Assembly: GCA_964565715.1 (NCBI GenBank)
Contig: CAZMGG010000041.1
Span: forward strand, 1-41,686
Length of the DNA: 41,686 nt
Reading direction: 5' to 3'
Origin: CAZMGG01 sp964565715
Lineage (GTDB): Bacteria; Planctomycetota; UBA1135; UBA2386
The notes beneath the pieces were generated by a model, which had not been told where the DNA came from, did no database searches, and saw only the letters and a program-made list of their open reading frames with translations. The position numbers and the translations under genes are program-made. Of this stretch, positions 31,176 to 39,156 are shown one piece after another; the stretch's first letter is position 1, and every line of letters starts with the position of its first letter.

Positions 31176-33682
31176 CCGATGGTGGTGACCACCGGCGGCG
31201 ACAGGTGGCCGGGGCCGAGCGCGAACCACGCCTGGATCGCCACGGTCACGCCGATCAGCGCCGGCGTGGCCGGGATCGTGTGCACCACCGCGCCGCGGCC
31301 GCCGACCATCACCACCGGCGGCAGCGGGAAGGTCGACGACGGCACCACCGCCAGGGTGCCGTGGGGCGGCAGCGGCCATTGCGTGCGATGGCTGCTGAAG
31401 AACGGCACCGCCAGCGCGGTGCCGATGGGAGCCCGCAGGTGCAGGGGGAAGTCGCGGCCGATGCGCGCCAGCAGCGGCGCCTCGAGGCCCCAGTGCTGGT
31501 TGCCGTACAGGCGATCGCCCAGCAGCAGGTCCAGGTCGTCGTCACCATCGAGATCCACCAGACGCGGCGTCAGGTGCGCCAGCGTGCTGGGTGGCGGATG
31601 CATGCCACCGACGTCGGTGAAGCCGCCGCCGCCGTCGTTCCGCCAGAATCGCACGCCCTGCTGGTAGGTCCCCGCCACCAGGTCCAGATCGCCGTCCTGG
31701 TCCAGGTCGCCGAGCGCCAGGGTGCCGGCGGGCAGGGTCGTCGGCAGGCGGCCCGGCACCGCCACCAGGCGGCCGGTGCCGTCGTTCACCAGCAGGTGAT
31801 CGACGGAGGTCGGGTAGGAGGCGGTGCCCCAGCAGCCGACCACCACGTCGAGGTCGCCGTCGCCGTCCACGTCGCCAGGCGCCAGGGCGACCACCAGGCT
31901 GGTCGGCACCTGCAGCCGCCGGGACGTGGCGTCGAGGAAGCGGCCGGTGCCGTCGTTCTCCAGGAAGCGCAGGCTGGTCCCGGGGGTCGAGCCGTAGTTG
32001 CTCTCGCCGGTCAGCACGTCGAGATCGCCGTCGCGATCGAGGTCGCCGACCGCCAGGGTCGTGAACCAGTCGACGAGGGCGGGCATGGCGCCCACGGACT
32101 CGGTGAAGCGGCCGCGACCGTCGTTGAGGAAGAGCTGCAGTCCGCCCTGCCAGATCGCGACCAGGAAGTCTGGATCGCCGTCCCGATCGGCGTCCAGCAC
32201 GGCGGTGGCGCGGATCTGGACCGACAGCCCGGTGGGTGCGTTGCCCGGACTGTCGTCGACGAAGCCGCCGCGGCCGTCGTTGCGGCAGAGGCGCATGCGG
32301 AAGGAGCCCGCGGTGGGAGAGGACACGAACAAGGCGTCGGCATCGCCGTCGCCGTCCACGTCGGCGAAGTGCACCGGTGTGCTGACGGTCGGCTCCAGCC
32401 AGGGGAAGGGCGCGGCCGTGAACCAGCCGGCGCCATCGTTGCGGAACAGCGGCCCGGCCTGGGCGCCGAGCAGGTCCTGGTCGCCGTCGCCATCGATGTC
32501 GCCGACGCCGGCGACGGCGGCGCCCGACCAGGGGAACGCGGTGGCATCGACGAAGGTCTGCCTGCCGTCGTTGAGCAGCAGGCGGTTCATGCCGTCATTG
32601 GTGAAGGCGCCGCCCAGCACGAGGTCCAGATCGCCGTCGGCGTCCACGTCGCCGCCGGCGAGGGTCGTGCCGATGGTCGGGGCCGTCAACGGCCGCTGGG
32701 CGAAGCCGGCGCTGCCGTCGTTCCGGAGCCAGAGGTCGGTGCCGACCAGGTCCAGATCGCCATCGCCGTCGAGATCCAACGGCCACAGGGCCCGGGCTGG
32801 CGTGGTCGGCGGCAGGCGGCCGGGCACCACGACCAGGTTGCCGGCGCCGTCGTTGCGCCGGAACTGCCATTCCACCTGGAAGAACGACACCGTCGTGCGC
32901 AGCACGCAGTCCTGATCGCCATCGCCGTCGAAGTCGCCGACGGCCATCGCGGATGTCTCCACGTCGCCGGCGCCCGGCAGGATCACCTCGGTGAAGCGGC
33001 CCGCGCCGTCGTTGCGCCAGAGCCGATCGTGGCCCGGCCAGTGCGTGAACGGCGCGCGCAGCGGCTGCACGGCCAGGAGGATGTCGAGATCGCCATCACC
33101 GTCGAAGTCGCGCAGGGCGGCGTCGGCGAGCACCACGTCTGCCGTGGGCAGGCTGCCCGCTGGAGCAGGCACGAAGTCGGCACCGACCTTCCGCCAGAGG
33201 GACACGCCGCGGCCGCTGCCATGCCGCGCCAGCAGATCCCCCTGGCCATCACCATCCATGTCGCCGAAGGCGATCGGCCACGTCGTGGCAGCGGTGGTGA
33301 GCGGCTGCAGCACGCCGCCGGCCAGCGTGCGGATCACCTGCCCGTCCAGCAGCACGTCCACCCGGCCGTCGCCGTCGAAGTCGGCCAGCAGATGCCGGCT
33401 CGGGCTCGGCACGTCCGGCCAGCGCGGATCGCGGTCGAACACGCCGCCGCCGCCGTTGCGGTAGAAGCGCTGGCGCCAGCCCGCCGACGTCTGGCACGTG
33501 GCCACCAGGTCCAGATGACCATCGCCGTCGAGGTCGGCCAGGGAGACGCGCAGGCTCTGGGCATCGTCCAGGGGCAGGTGGCGGCGTCCCGGCTGCTCGA
33601 AGGCGATCTGTGCCGACACGGGCAGCAGCAGGCAGCCGGCGCCCAGGAGGTGGGCCGCGGCACGGATGACACGCGGGAGCAT
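31172..33682 (-). CDS. Secreted FG-GAP/VCBS repeat protein (C)
   Basis: An 836-residue exported protein with a signal peptide (AAAHLLGAGCLLLPVSAQ) and about 14 D-x-D-x-D-G-x-x-D loops (DLDGDGHLD, DFDGDGRVD, DMDGDGQGD and so on), the FG-GAP/VCBS pattern. Blades are less uniform than in protein B. The last 100 residues (PPHGTLAVVPSS, IPATPALIGVTVAIQAWFAL) form the shared C-terminal module. It lies 11 bp downstream of modC on the same strand, so it may be read from the modABC transcript or from the start-proximal motif at 33691. Its TAG shares four bases (CTAG, 31172-31175) with the stop of the convergent peptidase gene. Confidence 0.85.
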   Translation of the reverse strand: MLPRVIRAAAHLLGAGCLLLPVSAQIAFEQPGRRHLPLDDAQSLRVSLADLDGDGHLDLVATCQTSAGWRQRFYRNGGGGVFDRDPRWPDVPSPSRHLLADFDGDGRVDVLLDGQVIRTLAGGVLQPLTTAATTWPIAFGDMDGDGQGDLLARHGSGRGVSLWRKVGADFVPAPAGSLPTADVVLADAALRDFDGDGDLDILLAVQPLRAPFTHWPGHDRLWRNDGAGRFTEVILPGAGDVETSAMAVGDFDGDGDQDCVLRTTVSFFQVEWQFRRNDGAGNLVVVPGRLPPTTPARALWPLDLDGDGDLDLVGTDLWLRNDGSAGFAQRPLTAPTIGTTLAGGDVDADGDLDLVLGGAFTNDGMNRLLLNDGRQTFVDATAFPWSGAAVAGVGDIDGDGDQDLLGAQAGPLFRNDGAGWFTAAPFPWLEPTVSTPVHFADVDGDGDADALFVSSPTAGSFRMRLCRNDGRGGFVDDSPGNAPTGLSVQIRATAVLDADRDGDPDFLVAIWQGGLQLFLNDGRGRFTESVGAMPALVDWFTTLAVGDLDRDGDLDVLTGESNYGSTPGTSLRFLENDGTGRFLDATSRRLQVPTSLVVALAPGDVDGDGDLDVVVGCWGTASYPTSVDHLLVNDGTGRLVAVPGRLPTTLPAGTLALGDLDQDGDLDLVAGTYQQGVRFWRNDGGGGFTDVGGMHPPPSTLAHLTPRLVDLDGDDDLDLLLGDRLYGNQHWGLEAPLLARIGRDFPLHLRAPIGTALAVPFFSSHRTQWPLPPHGTLAVVPSSTFPLPPVVMVGGRGAVVHTIPATPALIGVTVAIQAWFALGPGHLSPPVVTTIG

Positions 33683-33690
33683 GTCGTGGG

Positions 33691-33696
33691 ATGCTA
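33691..33696 (-). promoter_or_regulatory. -10-like element GGC-TAGCAT eight bases before an ATG
   Basis: On the minus strand, TAGCAT ends 8 nt before the FG-GAP protein C start. Its TAG is also the modC stop codon, so the match may be coincidental. Confidence 0.25.
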
Positions 33697-34782
33697 GCCG
33701 CCGGCGGCCGGCACCAGGTGGATGGCCGAAGCCTTGACCAGGGCCCAGGCCACCGCGCCGGGCGCCAGTTCCAGTTCAGCCCGGGCGGCCGGCGTGATGG
33801 TTGCGGCGAGCGGGAAGCCGCAGTCGAGGTGCACGCGCAGCAGCGGTCCCTCGCCCGTGATCGTCGTCACCGTGGCGCGCAACCGGTTGCGCGCCGAGCT
33901 GGGCCCTGGCGCCGTGGTCTGCAGCAACACCTCCTCGCCGCGGATGCAGACGAACACCGCCTGCCCGACCACGCCGGCGGCGGGCGCCACCAGCTCGGCG
34001 CGGCCAACGGCGATGCGGGCGATGCCGTTCTGCAGTTCCATGATGCGGCCGGCCACCACGCTGTCGGTGCCGACCACCTGGGCCACGGCGACGTCGGCGG
34101 GCCGGCCGAACACCTCGGCCACCGGGCCGCACTGCCGGATGCGGCCGTCGATCACCACCGCCACGCGATCCGCCAGCGCCAGGGCCTCGGCGCGATCGTG
34201 GGTGACCAGCACGGCCGGGGCGCCGCTGCCGGTGAGCAGCCGCCGCAGGTCGCCCCGCAGGCGCGCCCGCAGCGGCGGATCCAGCGCCGACAGCGGCTCG
34301 TCCAACAGCAGCAGGGCGGGCCGTTGCGCCAGGATCCGCGCCAGCGCCACCCGTTGCTGCTGCCCACCGGACAGCTCCCGCGGCCGCCGTTCCGCCAGCT
34401 CGCCGATCGCGGCCTGCTCGAGGGCGGCGGCGACCCGCGCGCGCCGTTCGGTCTTCGGCACGCGATGCAGGCCGAAGGCCACGTTCTGCGCGGCGCTGAG
34501 GTGCGGGAACAGGGCGAGGTCCTGGAACAGGAAGCCGACGCGTCGGGCCCGCGGCGGCAGGTGCAGGCCGCGCGCCGCATCGCACCAGACCTGCTCGCCG
34601 CAGCGGATCGTGCCCTGCTGCGGCCGTTCCAGGCCGGCGAGGCAGCGCAGCAGCGTCGACTTGCCCGCGCCAGACGGCCCCAGGAGCGCGGTGACCGGTG
34701 CGATGGCGTCGGCGAGGAATTCGTCGACCTGCAGCGTGAAGCCGTCCGGTCGCCGGAGGGTGAACGTGGCGGTGAGGCTCAC
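33694..34782 (-). CDS. modC: Molybdate ABC transporter ATP-binding protein
   Basis: A 362-residue ABC ATPase. Walker A is GPSGAGKST (35-43), the signature is LSGGQQQR (137-144), Walker B ends in LLLLDEP (161-163) and the switch histidine is in VTHD (H195). The C-terminal 130 residues hold a TOBE/Mop-like domain (NRLRATVTTITGEGPLLRVHLDCG), as in ModC and related oxyanion importers. GTG start overlapping the permease stop (GTGA). It energises uptake of molybdate (possibly tungstate) through ModB with substrate delivered by ModA. Two full Mop domains are not evident. Confidence 0.88.
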   Translation of the reverse strand: MSLTATFTLRRPDGFTLQVDEFLADAIAPVTALLGPSGAGKSTLLRCLAGLERPQQGTIRCGEQVWCDAARGLHLPPRARRVGFLFQDLALFPHLSAAQNVAFGLHRVPKTERRARVAAALEQAAIGELAERRPRELSGGQQQRVALARILAQRPALLLLDEPLSALDPPLRARLRGDLRRLLTGSGAPAVLVTHDRAEALALADRVAVVIDGRIRQCGPVAEVFGRPADVAVAQVVGTDSVVAGRIMELQNGIARIAVGRAELVAPAAGVVGQAVFVCIRGEEVLLQTTAPGPSSARNRLRATVTTITGEGPLLRVHLDCGFPLAATITPAARAELELAPGAVAWALVKASAIHLVPAAGG

Positions 34783-35441
34783 GGCAACCGCCTTCCGCGC
34801 GCCAGCACCTGCACGAGACAGAGCACCGCGAACGCGGCGGCCACCAGGATCAGCGACGTGGTGGTGGCGCGTTCGTACTGCAGCGCCTGCACGTCGTCGT
34901 AGATCGCGATGGACAGCGTGCGGGTCACGCCGGGGATGTTGCCGCCCACCATCAGCACGACGCCGAACTCGCCGACGGCGTGGGCGAACGTCAGCACCGC
35001 GCCGGCCAGGATGCCGGGCAGCGCCAGCGGTATGCCGACCCGCCAGAACGTCCGCGCCGGGCCGGCGCCGAGGCACGCCGCGGCCTCCAGGAGGCGCGGT
35101 TCGACGGCGGCGAAGGCCGCGGCGAACGGCCGCACCGCGAACGGCAGGTTGAACAGCACCGAACCGACCAGGATGCCGGCGAACGTGAACGGCAGCGGCC
35201 CACCGCCCAGCGTGGCCCAGACGCGGCCGGACACGGAGCCGGGGCTGGTGGCCTCCAGCACGAAGAAGCCGAGCACGGTGGGCGGCAGCACCAGCGGCAT
35301 CGCCACGATCGCCTCGATCGGGAACCGCAGGCGGGAGCGCGTGGTGGCCAGCCACCAGGCGATCGGCAGCCCGAGCACCAGCAGGATCGCGGTGGTGGCC
35401 AGCGCCAGTTGCAGGGTCAGCAGCAGGGCCTGGCCGTCCAT
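34779..35441 (-). CDS. modB: Molybdate ABC transporter permease
   Basis: A 220-residue inner-membrane protein with about five to six hydrophobic helices (LALATTAILLVLGLPIAWWL, FTFAGILVGSVLFNLPF, SLILVAAAFAVLCLV). The ABC-coupling loop is AAACLGAGPARTFWRVGIPLALPGI, the EAA-type motif of ModB. Length is normal for ModB. It forms the channel of the transporter encoded by the flanking genes: nine bases after the ModA gene and overlapping modC by four bases. Confidence 0.9.
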   Translation of the reverse strand: MDGQALLLTLQLALATTAILLVLGLPIAWWLATTRSRLRFPIEAIVAMPLVLPPTVLGFFVLEATSPGSVSGRVWATLGGGPLPFTFAGILVGSVLFNLPFAVRPFAAAFAAVEPRLLEAAACLGAGPARTFWRVGIPLALPGILAGAVLTFAHAVGEFGVVLMVGGNIPGVTRTLSIAIYDDVQALQYERATTTSLILVAAAFAVLCLVQVLARGRRLP

Positions 35442-35450
35442 GGTGCGACC

Positions 35451-36218
35451 TCAGTCGTCCAGCGGTTCGTAGCCGTGCCGGCGCAGCAGCGCCTGGGCCT
35501 CCGGCAGGTGCAGGAAGCGCACGAACGCGGTGACCGCGGGATCGTCGGTGAGCGCGATGCCGCAGTGGCGCAGACCCGGGTGGAGATGGTCCGGCACCCG
35601 CCACGACCGGCCGTGCGTCACCATCTCCGGCGCGCGGGCCTGGGCCTCGGCGATCAGGGCCGCGTCGGCGGCGCCGGTGCGCGCGAAGTGGGCCGCCTGC
35701 GCGACGTTCTCGCCCAGCACGAGGCGCGGGCGCAGTTCGGCGAGCAGATCGGCGCGGTCCAGGATGGCGAGGGCCGCCTTGCCGTAGGGCGCGTGCTCGG
35801 GATTGGCGATGGCGATGCGGTGGCATTCGCGCAGGGCGGTGAGGCCCTTGCCGGCGAGGTCGAGGGCGGAGTCGTGCGGCGTCCACACGACGAGCCGTCC
35901 GCGGGCATAGGCGAACGGTTCCTGTCCGCGGCCCTGGGCGTGCAGGACGGCGGGCGCCTCGGCGTCGGCGGAGAGGAACAACGCGAACGGCGCGCCCTGG
36001 CGGATCTGGGTGAGCAGGGTGCCCGACGCGCCGTAGGCGACGCGCGGCGCGTGACCGGGGTGGGCGAGGGCGAACGCCTTGGTCAGCTCTTCGAGGACCG
36101 GCCGCAGGCTGGAGGCCGCGGCGATCTCGAGCCGCCCCGCCGCCCGGCCATCGTCACACGCCGCCAGCGCGAGCAGCGCGAGCAGGGCGAGGAGCACGGC
36201 GGCAGGGAAACGGGGCAT
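35451..36218 (-). CDS. modA: Molybdate-binding lipoprotein
   Basis: A 255-residue type II periplasmic binding protein. The N-terminus has a lipoprotein signal with LALAAC (cysteine about residue 21), so it is lipid-anchored. LEIAAASSLRPVLEELTKAF, YGASGTLLTQIRQGAPFALFLSAD, IANPEHAPYGKAAL and the C-terminal FVRFLHLPEAQALLRRHGYEPL are classic ModA motifs; the serines in AASSL and GASGT are the usual oxyanion ligands. It captures molybdate or tungstate for ModBC. First gene of the transporter operon, with a promoter-like motif eight bases before its ATG. Confidence 0.92.
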   Translation of the reverse strand: MPRFPAAVLLALLALLALAACDDGRAAGRLEIAAASSLRPVLEELTKAFALAHPGHAPRVAYGASGTLLTQIRQGAPFALFLSADAEAPAVLHAQGRGQEPFAYARGRLVVWTPHDSALDLAGKGLTALRECHRIAIANPEHAPYGKAALAILDRADLLAELRPRLVLGENVAQAAHFARTGAADAALIAEAQARAPEMVTHGRSWRVPDHLHPGLRHCGIALTDDPAVTAFVRFLHLPEAQALLRRHGYEPLDD

Positions 36219-36226
36219 CGTGGCGC

Positions 36227-36232
36227 ACGGTA
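36227..36232 (-). promoter_or_regulatory. -10-like element C-TACCGT-GC eight bases before modA
   Basis: On the minus strand, TACCGT ends 8 nt before the modA ATG, giving a near-leaderless transcript if used. I saw no obvious ModE-type operator or molybdenum-cofactor riboswitch in the 52-bp gap. Confidence 0.4.
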
Positions 36233-36270
36233 GATGGCGCCGGGCCGGCCGGCAACGGCGGGCGTTCGCC

Positions 36271-38142
36271 CTACCTGCGAGCGAGATGGCCGGGGCCGCC
36301 AGCGCGGAAGATGTCCTGTGCTGCCGTGCGAACGGCCGGATCAGGGTCGGCATCCATGGCGCGGACGATGGCAGTGCGAACGGTGGCCGAGCCAGGTTCG
36401 GCGTGCCAGTGATGACCGAGAGACTGAAGGGCCCGGAGACGGACCTCGACCGACGAATCGGTGGCAGAGGCGTGGACCAGGGCCGGGACGGCGAGGGCGG
36501 CGGGGTGCCTCGCCAGGGCACCGGCGGCAGCGGCCCGGGTGCCCGGCGCGGGGTCCTGCAGGAGGCCCAGGGCCGTCCGCGTGGCCTGCGGCGACAGGGG
36601 GAACTGGCCCAGGCAGTCGGCGAGCGCCTCTCGCACGGTGTCGCGGGGGTGCGCCGCGACCTGTGGGACATCCCCGAGGATCGAGAGATCGCCCGAGTTG
36701 CCCGCCACGTCGGCCAGCAGCTCGATCCGATCGGTCGCCAGGAGATGGCCGCGGACTCGTTGCAGGACGCCGTGGCTGTCCGGCAGCCCGGCGCCATGGT
36801 GCAACGAGGCGAGCAGCAGGGCCGCCGCCGACTGATCGGCCGGGTCGTCGGTGCCGTGGAACACGCGGGCGGCCGCGGCCTGCACCGCCTGGGCCGCAAC
36901 CTGATGGGTGGGGCCCAGGCGATGGCCGGCGGCCAGGGCATTGAGGCGAAGGTCGGGCTCGGGTGGGCCGTCGATCAGGTCCGCCAGCGCGAACATGCAG
37001 TGCTCGGCGTCGGCCTCGGCGGCCGCACCGATGGCGCTCAGCATCATGGCGCTGAGCAGGAAGGGCACGCGCGGCCGGCGCAGGGCGCCGTTGCGCAGGC
37101 CGGCCAGCAGTTCGCCCAGGGCGTTGGCGTCCTGCGCCAGCAGACGGGCCAGTTCGGCGTGAAGTTGCTGGGCGGCGTGGCCCTCCAGCTGGGCTCTGGC
37201 GGCCAGTTCGAGGAAGTCATCGAGGATCGCCCCGAGGCTGCGCACGGGATCCGCCGGTCGGGGCGCCATCGCGAGGTAGTCGTGGACGTCCAGCAGAGCG
37301 GGCACGCCATGGGGGCCGGCGTTCGGCTCTCGTGAGCGATCGACCCGACGCAGGCGGATCTGCACGGTGACGGTGGAAGCGATGCCACCGACATCGAGGG
37401 CCAGTTCTTCGTCGATATCGGCCTGATCGAGCCAGCCGTCGGCGAAGACGGCGCGATCGGTGGAACGGACCACGCGAACGGCATGGTCGATGGCGTCGGT
37501 CGCCGTCCGCAGCAGGGTTTCCTTGGTCCGGGTGGCGGCGATGCCGTCCCAGCCGCACGCGAAGCGGCAGGGGCCGGTGTCGTCGACCAGTTCGTGCACG
37601 GGGCGCACGTCCCGCACCAGGAACTGATGCGAGCGGGCCAGGAGCGTGAACATGATGCGGGCGCCGGCGGGCTCCTGCGGAATCGGGCCGACGTTCCGGA
37701 TGCGGCCATCCACAGTCAAGCCGACGAACAGCGGCTGGCGGATGTCGACATCCGCAGGGAGGGGCGTGTCGCCGCGAGCCTGCATGATCGTTGCGCGCAG
37801 GACGAACGCGTCGGCGGCCAAGGCGACGATGCTGGTCTGCAGGCTGCCGGTCAGTCCGAAGGCTTGCGGCCGGAGGATGTTCTGGCCACCCGATCCCGGG
37901 GCCTGCCGATACTCCTGGTCGAGCTGGAAGGAGTAGGTGTGGACGTCGCCGACCCGGCCCGCCCAGGGCAGCTGATCGGTCTGGGCATCGCGGCGCTCGG
38001 GCATCTCGGCCGCGGTGCCGATCGTGTCGGTCGAGGTGGCTGCGGCGGCGACGACATCGGTGCCGGCGGGGCTGCTCGACCAGAGCAGCCCCGCGGCGAT
38101 GACGATGCCGGCGGCGAGCACGAGGAGGATGGGCTTCCGCAC
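36271..38142 (-). CDS. Exported protein with vitellogenin-N-like beta domain and HEAT-like solenoid
   Basis: A 623-residue protein. Residues 4-21 form a signal or anchor helix. Residues about 65-175 are beta-rich (DVHTYSFQLDQEY, GLTGSLQTSIVAL, QPLFVGLTVDGRIRNVG, ending SHQFL), and then HELVDDTGPCRFACGW (C192, C196) and TRTKETLL. This order resembles the N-terminal barrel of vitellogenin and microsomal triglyceride-transfer proteins, including their E-x-D-x-x-G-x-C element. Residues about 260-620 are helical repeats, the last part clearly HEAT-like (DTVREALADCLGQF, TRAAAAGALARHP, SVEVRLRALQSLGHHW, PAVRTAAQDIF). Those animal proteins follow the same order. GTG start with AGGAGA upstream, 11 bases after the partner gene. 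A role in moving lipid across the periplasm is inference. Confidence 0.55.
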   Translation of the reverse strand: MRKPILLVLAAGIVIAAGLLWSSSPAGTDVVAAAATSTDTIGTAAEMPERRDAQTDQLPWAGRVGDVHTYSFQLDQEYRQAPGSGGQNILRPQAFGLTGSLQTSIVALAADAFVLRATIMQARGDTPLPADVDIRQPLFVGLTVDGRIRNVGPIPQEPAGARIMFTLLARSHQFLVRDVRPVHELVDDTGPCRFACGWDGIAATRTKETLLRTATDAIDHAVRVVRSTDRAVFADGWLDQADIDEELALDVGGIASTVTVQIRLRRVDRSREPNAGPHGVPALLDVHDYLAMAPRPADPVRSLGAILDDFLELAARAQLEGHAAQQLHAELARLLAQDANALGELLAGLRNGALRRPRVPFLLSAMMLSAIGAAAEADAEHCMFALADLIDGPPEPDLRLNALAAGHRLGPTHQVAAQAVQAAAARVFHGTDDPADQSAAALLLASLHHGAGLPDSHGVLQRVRGHLLATDRIELLADVAGNSGDLSILGDVPQVAAHPRDTVREALADCLGQFPLSPQATRTALGLLQDPAPGTRAAAAGALARHPAALAVPALVHASATDSSVEVRLRALQSLGHHWHAEPGSATVRTAIVRAMDADPDPAVRTAAQDIFRAGGPGHLARR

Positions 38143-38153
38143 GGCGCGGTCTC

Positions 38154-38903
38154 CTAGAGGATGCGGCGGGTCATGCTCGGCCCGCGCAGATTGACGAAGG
38201 TGTCGCTGGCCACGGTGATCCCGAACACCTCCACCTTGGCCTTGACCAACAGCTCCCACAGGATGGTGTCGATGTGGGCGTTGACAGAGCCGATGCCGGC
38301 GCGGGTGATCGGCAGCGACGCGCGCAGGGTCGAGTTCAGGAAGTTGACGATCAGGCTGGCCTTGGCGCGGCCGGCGAGCCCGTAGAGGATGTTGAGGGAC
38401 ACGCCGCCTTCGGCGTTGCCGTAGACCTGCGCGGCCCCGTTGATCCTGGCCTCCGGCGGGCTGATCCGTCCGGTCAGCGTGGTGCCGAACTGTGCGCCGC
38501 CGCCGGCGCTCGCCTCGGCGCGGATGTCGAAGACGCCCACGTCGAGGATGGTCCACTGCCCCTGCCAGACGGTCAGGTGCAGGATCGGGTGGCCGCCGTT
38601 GGCGCGCAGGACCGTGATGCCGGCCACCTTCAGCACGATCTGGTTCTGCGTGCCGGTGTTGTTGGCGGTCATCTTCACGCTGGCGATGGTCAGCTCGCGG
38701 CGCAGGAAGCTGCCGACCAGGTCGAGCTGCGAGCGGGCCGAGGCCGTGCTCGAGGTCAGCGTGCCGGTGGCCGTGGCCGTCCGGGTCACGCCGGCCACCG
38801 AGTTGCCGTGCGACCGGACCTCGTTGCCGTAGGGGGACTGCGCCAGGAGGCTGGCGGCGCAGAGGGAGATGGGGAGCGAGAGGGAGAGGAAGCGGTTCAT
38901 CAT
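38154..38903 (-). CDS. Exported beta-rich protein partnering the vitellogenin-like gene, unknown family
   Basis: A 249-residue protein with a signal peptide (LSLSLPISLCAASLLAQ). The mature part is rich in Thr, Ser, Gly and alternating hydrophobic residues (NQIVLKVAGITVLRA, LHLTVWQGQWTILDVGVFDI, KASLIVNFLNSTLRASL, VKAKVEVFGITVASD), suggesting long amphipathic beta strands. I recognise no family and no catalytic motif. It lies 11 bp upstream of the vitellogenin-like gene, so the two are one operon. ATG 38903 and the adjacent ATG 38900 are both possible starts. If the partner does handle lipid, this protein could supply the beta-sheet lining, but that is speculation. Confidence 0.65.
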   Translation of the reverse strand: MMNRFLSLSLPISLCAASLLAQSPYGNEVRSHGNSVAGVTRTATATGTLTSSTASARSQLDLVGSFLRRELTIASVKMTANNTGTQNQIVLKVAGITVLRANGGHPILHLTVWQGQWTILDVGVFDIRAEASAGGGAQFGTTLTGRISPPEARINGAAQVYGNAEGGVSLNILYGLAGRAKASLIVNFLNSTLRASLPITRAGIGSVNAHIDTILWELLVKAKVEVFGITVASDTFVNLRGPSMTRRIL

Positions 38904-39075
38904 GGGATCACCGTCGGGAACTGCCGCGGGCGACACACCCGCGTGCGGGGACGGTTACGTGTCCATGTCGCGGCGGTCACCGCAGCCCGGTGCGGGTCCG
39001 TGCGTGCTTCGCGATGGTCCGAATGGACCCCATCCATCACGGCTGCGATGGTTCCTGTTCGTCGTGGATCAGCGT

Positions 39076-39100
39076 CGATTCGGCGAATCGTCGTCGACGA
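39076..39100. promoter_or_regulatory. Two adjacent palindromes, candidate operator
   Basis: CGATTCG-G-CGAATCG (39076-39090, perfect 7-bp arms) is followed at once by TCGTCGACGA (39091-39100, a perfect 10-bp palindrome), and GGATC...GATCC flanks the pair (39066-39070 and 39099-39103). The site lies 57-81 bp upstream of the helix-turn-helix gene and 173 bp from the divergent operon start. Autoregulation is plausible. The rest of the 253-bp divergent gap shows a small GGTCC-GAAT-GGACC repeat (39016-39029) and no clear -10. Confidence 0.45.
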
Positions 39101-39156
39101 TCCGGATGGCGCCGGCCCGGACTCCGGGAGGGCTTGCCCCCGACATCGCTTTGGGC

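Noticed and set aside
31205..33697. An 830-codon open frame antisense to FG-GAP gene C
   Set aside because: It mirrors the repeat array on the other strand, has low-complexity Val/Ala/Glu/Gln-rich text and no signal peptide. GC-rich Asp/Gly repeats naturally keep the antisense frame free of stops. The similar long frames opposite gene A (4092-6644) and gene B (16323-17387, 17793-18872) are rejected for the same reason.
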